Shown here: positions 58,459 through 64,000 of the stretch, piece by piece
Position numbering within the stretch: the first letter of the stretch is position 1
Layout of the letters: each line of letters opens with the position of its first letter
NCBI GenBank assembly: GCA_016186145.1
Contig: JACPMF010000009.1
Span: forward strand, 1 to 64,000
DNA: 64,000 nucleotides
Reading direction: 5' to 3'
Source of the DNA: Candidatus Sungiibacteriota bacterium
GTDB lineage: Bacteria > Patescibacteria > Paceibacteria > Sungbacterales > SURF-37
Position numbers and translations under genes: made by a program
The notes under the pieces: generated by a model
What the model was told of the DNA's origin: nothing
Database searches by the model: none
What the model saw: only the letters and a program-made list of their open reading frames with translations

Positions 58459-59367
58459 TAAATTTCTGGAGTGGTATTTTTTGTGAATTTCGCGAAGCGC
58501 TTTGTCAGTAACATGCGTGTATATCTGCGTAGTGGTGATTTGCGCGTGCCCCAGAAGCTGCTGGACCGACCGCAAATCCGCTCCGTTTCGTAAAAGGTCG
58601 GTCGCAAACGCATGACGCAAACCGTGCGGCGTAATTTTTTTTGAAATGCCGGCCTGCAGAGCACATTTTTTAACAAGACGTTGAATAGAGCGCGGTGTCA
58701 AACGAAGCTCGGTACTGTTTTTTATTGAAGTTCCTTTTTTAAAATGAACAAACAACGCTTCATCAACATCACCGCGCTTATCGAGGTATTTTTGAAGCGC
58801 ATCCCGCGCGCGCTCCGACAAAAACACGATGCGGATTTTATCGCCCTTGCCGCGCACTGAAAATTCATCGCGCTTCAAATTAATCGAGTCGCGACTTAGT
58901 TGGGCGAGTTCGGAAACGCGCAGGCCGGTCGAAAAAAAAAGTTCAAGAAGCGCGCGATCGCGAAGAGCAGTAAGCGTGTCCCCCTTCGGAGCGCCAAGCA
59001 ATCGTTCGAGTTCGTCATGTTCGATTACTTCCAATTCACGGCTAGGTGCTTTCCCCAATTCAACTTTTTCCGGCGTTAAACTTTTGATATCGCGCTTGGC
59101 AAGATACTTCAAAAAACTCCGCAGTGCTATCAAATGATAAAGCTGCGTCTGTTTTTTAAGCGGCTCACCATCGGCTCCACTAATGCGGTTTAGTTTGATG
59201 CGATAGCTCCGAACCGCTTCTGCCGTAATATCTTGCGGTTTTTCAATGCCGGCAAGCTTTGAGAATCGGCGCAGATAACGGTCATAATTTTCAATGGTTT
59301 TCGGCGAACGATTCTTTTCTATTTCCAAATATTCTAAAAATTGTCTTCGCAATTCTTTTAAGGACAT
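58450..59367 (-). CDS. Xer-family tyrosine recombinase
   Basis: 305 residues. N-terminal SAM-like core-binding domain (about 1-90), then the catalytic domain with Arg in FSTGLRVSEL, Lys in VRGKGDK, HGLRHAFA, GHAQITTTQ and Tyr in IYTHVT. Length and motifs suit XerC/XerD, which resolve chromosome dimers at dif. It is the only recombinase in the window and so a candidate for moving the glyA-linked cassettes, without further evidence. No adjacent att-like repeat is seen. Confidence 0.9.
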   Translation of the reverse strand: MSLKELRRQFLEYLEIEKNRSPKTIENYDRYLRRFSKLAGIEKPQDITAEAVRSYRIKLNRISGADGEPLKKQTQLYHLIALRSFLKYLAKRDIKSLTPEKVELGKAPSRELEVIEHDELERLLGAPKGDTLTALRDRALLELFFSTGLRVSELAQLSRDSINLKRDEFSVRGKGDKIRIVFLSERARDALQKYLDKRGDVDEALFVHFKKGTSIKNSTELRLTPRSIQRLVKKCALQAGISKKITPHGLRHAFATDLLRNGADLRSVQQLLGHAQITTTQIYTHVTDKALREIHKKYHSRNLKT

Positions 59368-59701
59368 TACCTATATGGTATCAGTTTTAGTCGCACAATA
59401 AAATCCCACTCGCCATTTCAAAATTTTTCCAGCATTCGATTCGGACAAAACATCCTTACGCACTTCGCAATACGAATAAGAAAAATCTGAACTCAACCTC
59501 GTCCCGATTTCAGCGGGACTTGGGATTCAAACAAGCAGATTTTCCTTGTATTGCTTATGCGCTCGTCGTTTTGTAACCCAAATCTCTGTAATGGAAAAAT
59601 TTTGGAATGGCTCGCTTAAGTAGACAATATAAAATGAAAAACCCGCTAGGGGTCTTGCGACATAGCGGGTAGACAGTTGGTCTGTCCAGTCCATCTGCAC
59701 A
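59368..59701. other. 334-bp spacer without a gene
   Basis: Holds a short palindrome TCCCGATTTCAGCGGGA near 59503-59519 and, at its left end (59636-59670), the terminator of the next minus-strand gene. Nothing else recognised. Confidence 0.6.
59636..59670 (-). terminator. Intrinsic terminator
   Basis: ACCCGCTA...TAGCGGGT with a 14-nt loop, then TTTTTC on the minus strand. Confidence 0.75.
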
Positions 59702-60193
59702 TCATCCTTTGAAGTAAGCGACGGCCTCATCGTCCTTGATGCCGTTGGCCATCCGTTTGAAGCGGAGCTTCCACTGGCCGCCTTTGCAAAACCAGCGGGG
59801 AGTCCATTCGATGCCAAACACCACGTTGTCGCCTGGGCCGAACCTCGTGCCGGGGATGTGGTACAGGGAGCCCCAGAAACCGATGAACGAATTGCCTCCG
59901 TTCGGTGCTTGCCGCCAGGATTCCGGGATGGCTTCCTGATATTCGAGTAGCACTCGGTAATTCATATTCAACGGCTTGATGCGTCCCTCATGCGCATGGA
60001 GGTAGAACCACAGGTCCTTGCCCGTTCGCACGAGCGGGTTGGGCCTGCCGTACATCAGTTCCACCTTCTCTACTTCCCAGACAACCTCGCCCTGTCCATC
60101 TGCGAAATGCTCGCAAAGATCCAGGAGCCTGAACATCACGTCCGGAGCAGGGCTGCCTGCGGGGATGATGACACGCCCTTGTAATGTTGTCAC
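59702..60193 (-). CDS. Hypothetical protein, 163 residues, atypical composition
   Basis: GTG start with AAGGAG upstream and a promoter at 60234-60262. The protein is Trp/Tyr/Gly-rich (ESWRQAPNGGNSFIGFWGSL). The DNA is visibly richer in G+C than its neighbours, with fewer AAA/GAA codons, which fits recent acquisition. No family recognised. Confidence 0.65.
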   Translation of the reverse strand: MTTLQGRVIIPAGSPAPDVMFRLLDLCEHFADGQGEVVWEVEKVELMYGRPNPLVRTGKDLWFYLHAHEGRIKPLNMNYRVLLEYQEAIPESWRQAPNGGNSFIGFWGSLYHIPGTRFGPGDNVVFGIEWTPRWFCKGGQWKLRFKRMANGIKDDEAVAYFKG

Positions 60194-60233
60194 TAATCTT
60201 TCTCCTTTCTGTCATTTTTGTGATCCTGTTTTT

Positions 60234-60262
60234 ATAATAACAACATGTATATATAAAGTCAA
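60234..60262 (-). promoter_or_regulatory. Sigma70-type promoter
   Basis: TTGACT, 17-nt spacer, TATTAT on the minus strand, 41 nt upstream of the GTG at 60193. Confidence 0.7.
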
Positions 60263-60356
60263 TAGCAACGTAGCAACAAAAAATCAGCATCTCTGCTACT
60301 TCTTATATCAAATCTTTATGAAAAAATTTTCTTTTCCCAAAAATATGTTTTATGAA

Positions 60357-60641
60357 TCAATGATTATTCATTACCCGTTTCTCTACAGCCGAATAAACGA
60401 CTGATCGATGCTGAATCGCAAATATCTTTATTGTTATACCGTCTATCCTAAAAATAATCCTATAATCTCCCACACGGAGTTTACGATAACCTTTAAGCGA
60501 ACGGCGAAGCGGCTTTCCGTAAACATCCGGCCCCGTCATGAGTTTCCGCTCAATGACCTGACGTATTTTATCGCGCCAAACCTTCGAGATCTTCGGTATA
60601 TCGTCATGCACGACAGACTCGTGATAAAAAACCTTGAACAT
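60357..60641 (-). CDS. RelE/ParE-family toxin
   Basis: 94 residues. Pattern LRRSLKGYRKLRVGDYRIIFRI and FAIQHRSVVY fits RelE/ParE proteins. It follows its antitoxin with a 9-nt gap. Confidence 0.8.
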   Translation of the reverse strand: MFKVFYHESVVHDDIPKISKVWRDKIRQVIERKLMTGPDVYGKPLRRSLKGYRKLRVGDYRIIFRIDGITIKIFAIQHRSVVYSAVEKRVMNNH

Positions 60642-60650
60642 TTTTTATTG

Positions 60651-60872
60651 TTATTTCCAGGCTCTCGTATGGCCAACGAACCGCGACCCTTTTCTATCTC
60701 GCTTTAAGGCGATTTTGTCCCAAGATTGATCCTCTTCCAACTCCAAAGCAATTTCAATAAGTCTCGCCGCTTTTGTTGCTTCGGGGGTTCGGTCCCGCTT
60801 AGCAAGCTTACTCAAGGCCTCTTTTATTTCATCTGGCAATGTAATGTTAATTCTAGTTTTGGTAGTGGTCAT
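60651..60872 (-). CDS. Ribbon-helix-helix antitoxin
   Basis: 73 residues; TRINITLPDEIKEALSKLAK is a ribbon-helix-helix DNA-binding start, and the charged C-terminal part would mask the toxin. The ATG at 60872 follows an operator-promoter with two direct repeats. Confidence 0.8.
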   Translation of the reverse strand: MTTTKTRINITLPDEIKEALSKLAKRDRTPEATKAARLIEIALELEEDQSWDKIALKRDRKGSRFVGHTRAWK

Positions 60873-60880
60873 ATATTTAT

Positions 60881-60910
60881 AGTGTATCAAAAGTGTATCA
60901 GCAATGTCAA
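60881..60910 (-). promoter_or_regulatory. TA promoter with paired operator boxes
   Basis: TTGACA, 18-nt spacer, TACACT; TGATACACT occurs twice, 11 bp apart, covering the spacer end and -10. One helical turn between boxes suits cooperative binding of the RHH antitoxin. Confidence 0.7.
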
Positions 60911-60954
60911 GGGGGGATAATTAAGTTTCTTAAAGTGTGCAGTATTCTTGAATT

Positions 60955-61262
60955 AGTCCGAACGCATTTCGCCGCCTGCGGCGGCGAGGAAAGCCCCCAG
61001 CCTGCGTGGCCGAAGCCACTTCGGCGAGGCGAAGGCCCGCGAAAAATCCGAAAGGCGGCGCCTGCCCGCCGACCTGTCCGCCAAAGCTTTAGCGACGGCG
61101 GAAGCCTCGGCGCAGGCGGGGAACCGCACCGACTTGTCCGCCGAAGTTTTAACGAAGGCGAGTGACAATTTCCCGCCGTCGCCCTTTGGGCTATGGCGGA
61201 CACGGCAAGTTTTTCTTTGCATTGCACTCCGTAGCTTTAGCGAAGGATGTGGCGGCAAATTC
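60955..61262. repeat. GC-rich imperfect repeat block
   Basis: Repeated words of the form TCCGCC(A/G)AAGCTTTAGCGA(C/A)GGCGG, plus palindromic GCCGCCTGCGGCGGC and CCGAAGCCACTTCGG. Related words recur at 62085-62135. G+C is far above the surrounding DNA. No gene supported in 60911-61263. Confidence 0.75.
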
Positions 61263-61263
61263 T

Positions 61264-62037
61264 TTAATTCTTAACATACTTTTTCAAAAGACTATGCAAT
61301 TTTCTACCCTTATAAATCAGCTCATCACTTTCCAATTTTTTAAGTTCATAAAGAGGCGCAAATTCTTTGTAGAGTTTCGGCATTTTAAGAATTTCTATCA
61401 ACTCATACTTAACCCATTTGTCATAGTCCAGCGGATAAACTTTTTTGGATATGAAAAGGGCCTGCAGAAATTCTTTGGCGGCATCATGGAATCTCTTAAA
61501 TGCTTGAAAATACAAACCGCGCTTCACGTACGGTTCAATGTGTTCGATATTATTCACACAATACATTTTTACCTCTTTCAATCTTTTTTTCCTCAACGAT
61601 TCGTTGTAGTAAGGAAAGAATTTCTCTTTCGCGCGATCATAGGAATTGCCGCGCTTAAAAACAGGATGGCAATAAACAAAAGAGTGCCCGAGCTCTATTT
61701 CAAAATCGTCGGGCCCACTTGTCCAAAATCGCTGTTTCGGCTTGGGGTTCAAAGTTCGTATATGCAACCCGATATCGAAAAATCGGCCGGTGTCTTCATT
61801 TTTCTTCAAGCTTTTAATTATAGACGGTCCAACAATATCGAATTCTTTCGAAAGTTCATCAATAGTTGTTTGGTCTTTAACGAAAACGTCAACATCAACG
61901 TCAGCGTCGTGAGAGCCCTTGCCACGCAAAATCGAACCGACCAATGTGATAGCCAAAACAACCTTTTTCTTCTTGAAAAAATCAACCGTCGCCCAAAATG
62001 CTTTTTCGTGCGATTTGCTTGGAAATACAAAGTCCAT
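61264..62037 (-). CDS. Nucleotidyltransferase-domain protein
   Basis: 257 residues. LVGSILRGKGSHDADVDVDVFV is a polymerase-beta-type nucleotidyltransferase core (GS, then paired Asp), followed by a helical C-terminal part (HEPN-like length). The target could be a tRNA, protein or antibiotic-like molecule; the sequence does not decide. GC-rich repeat blocks flank it on both sides. Confidence 0.75.
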   Translation of the reverse strand: MDFVFPSKSHEKAFWATVDFFKKKKVVLAITLVGSILRGKGSHDADVDVDVFVKDQTTIDELSKEFDIVGPSIIKSLKKNEDTGRFFDIGLHIRTLNPKPKQRFWTSGPDDFEIELGHSFVYCHPVFKRGNSYDRAKEKFFPYYNESLRKKRLKEVKMYCVNNIEHIEPYVKRGLYFQAFKRFHDAAKEFLQALFISKKVYPLDYDKWVKYELIEILKMPKLYKEFAPLYELKKLESDELIYKGRKLHSLLKKYVKN

Positions 62038-62190
62038 AAAAAATTTTCTTCCCGCAAAATTAAAATATGGTTCCCTCCAGAGGCGGGCAGGCGAGCCGAC
62101 CCGCTTCGCCGGAGCTTCAGCGAGGCGAGTGTTTTTCTCCGGGTTCTTTTGCGGTTTTTATCGACGTAACGAAACCACAAAATTACACAA

Positions 62191-62261
62191 TGCGGGTAGG
62201 CGGAATCGAACCGCCATCAGCTGATTGGCAACCAGCTGTTCTACCATTAAACCATACCCGC
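62191..62261 (-). tRNA. tRNA-Gly (GCC)
   Basis: Acceptor GCGGGTA/TACCCGC, anticodon loop TTGCCAA on a GCTGG/TCAGC stem, T-loop GGTTCGATTCC. CCA is not encoded. Confidence 0.95.
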
Positions 62262-62270
62262 TTATAAAAT

Positions 62271-62486
62271 TTATACTGCAAATGCAATAACATGCATAAC
62301 GACAGCTACAAACACCAAAACTGCTCCAACTAGTTTATGTCTAGTAAAAATAAGCAGAGCCAGACCAAACCCAAAAACAGCATGCGTGACATTGGCAACC
62401 GCAATATGCTGCTGCCAAAAAGCGTACGCTCGCTCAAAATAAAATCCTACCAATGGTAAATTTTCTAAAAAAGCGTCAAAGGCCAT
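62271..62486 (-). CDS. Small membrane protein starting just after tRNA-Phe
   Basis: 71 residues with two spans (about 29-45 and 50-71). The ATG at 62486 lies 3 nt beyond the tRNA-Phe 3' end, and the region upstream is tRNA sequence with no Shine-Dalgarno. It may be translated leaderless from tRNA processing products, or may be spurious. Confidence 0.4.
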   Translation of the reverse strand: MAFDAFLENLPLVGFYFERAYAFWQQHIAVANVTHAVFGFGLALLIFTRHKLVGAVLVFVAVVMHVIAFAV

Positions 62487-62488
62487 AA

Positions 62489-62560
62489 TGCCGAGGGGGA
62501 GAATCGAACTCCCTACGCTTGCCTCTTCAGGGCAACGCTCTACCAATGAGCTACCTCGGC
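62489..62560 (-). tRNA. tRNA-Phe (GAA)
   Basis: Acceptor GCCGAGG/CCTCGGC (with pairing), anticodon loop CTGAAGA on TTGCC/GGCAA, T-arm GGGAGTTCGATTCTCCC. No encoded CCA. Confidence 0.95.
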
Positions 62561-62600
62561 TTTTTATTCAGTTTACAAAAATTTCCCCAAATCGCAACCT

Positions 62601-63095
62601 TCACAAATCCGTATGCTCTATACGGTATCCGCCATCGTCCGAAAGCACGCGGACCGTATGAACACTAACGGCTGGGACCTCGCCGAATATAAACCGCTTT
62701 GCCATTAAATAGTCGCTTGGAATTATCGCCGCCTTTTCTTTTTCTACGTCTTCGGGACCAAACCATTTTATCTCCCCCTCATTTTGTTTAGCCGGCTCTC
62801 CAGAAAGAAATTCAACACCGCACACCCAAATCAAAAAGTGTCCCCCAATCTCGCCGTTTTGTGAATCGCGAAGCACTTCCGAAACAATTCCGCGAAGACC
62901 GGCAAATTTTACATCAACGCCAATTTCTTCCTTTAATTCGCGCTCGATCGCGTCGGCAATATGTTCTCCGTATTCAACCTTGCCGCCGGGAATTGCCCAA
63001 TAATTTTTATATGGCTCTTTATTGCGGCGAATCAAAAGACACTTGCCGTTTTTTAACAGAGACCCGACAACAACGTTCAGTGGATGCTGAAACAT
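62601..63095 (-). CDS. Nudix hydrolase
   Basis: 164 residues. The Nudix box is complete: GGKVEYGEHIADAIERELKE then EIGV. N-terminal NVVVGSLLKNGKCLLIRRN resembles MutT/ADP-ribose types. It likely sanitises nucleoside diphosphate derivatives; the exact substrate is open. Confidence 0.9.
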   Translation of the reverse strand: MFQHPLNVVVGSLLKNGKCLLIRRNKEPYKNYWAIPGGKVEYGEHIADAIERELKEEIGVDVKFAGLRGIVSEVLRDSQNGEIGGHFLIWVCGVEFLSGEPAKQNEGEIKWFGPEDVEKEKAAIIPSDYLMAKRFIFGEVPAVSVHTVRVLSDDGGYRIEHTDL

Positions 63096-63109
63096 ATCAG
63101 TTTAAAAAT

Positions 63110-63373
63110 CTATTCTTCTTCGGAATCAACGCCGCCTCCTCCGACAAGACCGTCTTTTACCTCTGACATCTTTTCAAGCGCGTCACCAAGCCGCATATCA
63201 AGGTTAAGAATTCCATCTTTGAGATATTTTAAAATTAATTCTTCGGCGCGTTGGATATGCAGCGCCTCCTGCAGCGTGCCGACTTGATGGTCCATAAACA
63301 TTTTATGGGCTTCTCTAGAAATACTGTCTAAGAAATCAGAATCTCCAGGATTTTTAGGATTTGATTCATTCAT
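63110..63373 (-). CDS. Hypothetical helical protein, 87 residues
   Basis: Mostly helical (QEALHIQRAEELILKYLKDG, LGDALEKMSEVKDG) with a Gly4 and acidic tail. Ends 15 nt before the Nudix start, same strand. No family recognised. Confidence 0.55.
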   Translation of the reverse strand: MNESNPKNPGDSDFLDSISREAHKMFMDHQVGTLQEALHIQRAEELILKYLKDGILNLDMRLGDALEKMSEVKDGLVGGGGVDSEEE

Positions 63374-63425
63374 ATTTTTACTGAGAAAACTAAATTATAA
63401 CAATATTTCAATCTTAAATGTTTAA

Positions 63426-63497
63426 TGGGCGCTGAGGGTATCGAACCCCCGGCCTACTCGGTGTAAACGAGTCGCTCTACCACTGAGCTAAGCGCCC
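63426..63497 (-). tRNA. tRNA-Val (UAC)
   Basis: Acceptor GGGCGCT/AGCGCCC, anticodon loop TTTACAC on ACTCG/CGAGT, T-arm GGGGGTTCGATACCC. No encoded CCA. Confidence 0.95.
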
Positions 63498-63501
63498 GGA
63501 A

Positions 63502-63696
63502 TTATCTTTCAGAACGCCGAGGAACAATAAAAATAGAAATTATATACGCAAAAATGCCGGGCACGACACCGGTCGCAATAACCAGCAAGAGCCAAAGTAA
63601 ACGCAAAATCACCGGATCAACGGCGAAATATTCGCCAACACCACCGATGACGCCTGAAAGTACTTTATTGTCCTTACTTTTATATAGACGCCGCAT
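63502..63696 (-). CDS. PspC-domain membrane protein
   Basis: 64 residues, a lone PspC domain: LYKSKDNKVLSGVIGGVGEYF followed by a long membrane span (about 31-59) and a basic end. PspC proteins act in envelope stress responses; no pspA-like partner is near. Located between two tRNA genes. Confidence 0.85.
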   Translation of the reverse strand: MRRLYKSKDNKVLSGVIGGVGEYFAVDPVILRLLWLLLVIATGVVPGIFAYIISIFIVPRRSER

Positions 63697-63712
63697 AACA
63701 AAATAGGCGAGA

Positions 63713-63794
63713 TGGGCGAGGAGGGACTCGAACCCTCAAGCCTTGCGGCATACGGCCCTCAACCGTAAGCGTATTCCAATTCCGCCACTCGCCC
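63713..63794 (-). tRNA. tRNA-Leu (GAG)
   Basis: Class II tRNA with a variable arm (TGCCGCAAGGCT). Acceptor GGGCGAG/CTCGCCC, anticodon loop TTGAGGG on TACGG/CCGTA. No encoded CCA. Confidence 0.93.
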
Positions 63795-63816
63795 GAATTT
63801 TTCGAATCGCCCCTTC

Positions 63817-64000
63817 TTACTCGACACGCGCCGGCTCTTCACCACCGACGACCCGTTCCTGCTTCATTTTCTTTCTTGCCTCCTTTGCGGCCTTGTCCCG
63901 AATGTAATAAAGCTTTGCGCGACGGACTTTGGAGCGCTTTAGTACTTCAATTTTTTGTATCGCCGGGGAATGCAATGAAAAAATCCGCTCAACGCCGACA
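63817..64000 (-). CDS. rplS: Ribosomal protein L19, 5' part beyond window
   Basis: The last 60 codons to a TAA are visible. VGVERIFSLHSPAIQKIEVL and KVRRAKLYYIRDKAAKEARK match L19; the extended C-terminal KQERVVGGEEPARVE goes past the E. coli end. The tRNA-Leu gene follows 22 bp downstream. Confidence 0.93.
   Translation of the reverse strand, partial: VGVERIFSLHSPAIQKIEVLKRSKVRRAKLYYIRDKAAKEARKKMKQERVVGGEEPARVE

Noticed and set aside
58450..59367. Calling the Xer-family protein the integrase of the glyA-linked array.
   Set aside because: It has the size and motifs of housekeeping XerC/XerD, lies 16 kb away and shows no att site; only kept as a candidate.
59527..59817. 96-codon minus-strand frame crossing the terminator at 59636-59670.
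   Set aside because: It runs through a terminator and overlaps the well-supported 59702-60193 gene in another frame.
61162..62169. 335-codon plus-strand frame over the nucleotidyltransferase gene.
   Set aside because: It is a shadow of the minus-strand gene carrying the GS...DVDVDV core, and runs through GC-rich repeat DNA at both ends.

Overview
The window reads as a chromosomal segment of a Patescibacteria (Candidate Phyla Radiation) genome, most likely Parcubacteria-like. The grounds are a complete split-operon type IV pilus locus, a proton-pumping pyrophosphatase, salvage-type nucleotide genes with no de novo pathways, many very small membrane or secreted proteins, several RelE-type toxin-antitoxin (TA) pairs, tRNA genes without encoded CCA, and spacers packed with private inverted repeats. 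TGA is used as a stop codon, so the recoded Gracilibacteria/Absconditabacteria lineages are unlikely. No rRNA, CRISPR, prophage or transposase gene was seen.

Layout. 1-3.9 kb: two membrane histidine kinases, a receiver protein and a LuxI/FeeM-like acyl synthase. 4-10 kb: class III aminotransferase, complete M16 metallopeptidase, TldD/TldE protease pair and two tiny membrane proteins. 10.5-14.1 kb: nusA, with a promoter and leader hairpin, and hppA. 14.1-18.9 kb: a run of hairpin elements, trigger factor, a TA pair, clpP and a DUF4258/DUF2283 pair split by a mobile palindromic element. 18.9-24.2 kb: MazG-like protein, gatA, gatC, ligA. 24.2-36.7 kb: type IV pilus genes (pilM-N-O-P-like-B-pilin-T-C-pilin-D, then minor pseudopilins). 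37-38.4 kb: comF and a dCMP deaminase-like gene. 38.4-44.1 kb: glyA followed by a cassette-like array. 44.2-54 kb: HAD phosphatase, dNK, folA, thyA, dcd, tsaC, yvcK, a stand-alone GlmU-type acetyltransferase and glmS. 54-64 kb: MaoC-like protein, leuS, a Xer recombinase, a TA pair with an operator, a nucleotidyltransferase, four tRNAs (Gly, Phe, Val, Leu), Nudix, PspC and the end of rplS.

The main discovery is downstream of glyA. Its 3' end (about 120 bp, from codon Met375 through the stop and the next gene's Shine-Dalgarno) recurs at about 1.0-1.1 kb intervals at 41.9, 40.8 and 39.7 kb. A reciprocal glyA fragment, ending where the others begin, lies at 38.57 kb. Two of the three displaced tails still encode a full glyA C-terminus up to the stop. 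The units between them carry a small membrane, secreted or MazG-like gene, a shared-type terminator, a shared-type promoter and a RelE-type TA pair (one of them deleted to an orphan antitoxin). This looks like serial integration of small cassettes into the 3' end of glyA, each restoring the gene end. I do not recognise it as a described system.

A second theme is mobile or palindromic intergenic DNA: TCCCGTTA...TAACGGGA elements flanked by TTCA/TGAA-type tetranucleotides, a 100-bp terminal-inverted-repeat element in two copies, a perfectly duplicated 123-bp spacer in the pilus operon, an 82-90 bp repeat abutting three start codons, and perfect palindromes of 30-40 bp. glyA, thyA, folA, dNK, dcd and the dCMP deaminase-like gene together form a plausible one-carbon/thymidylate salvage module.
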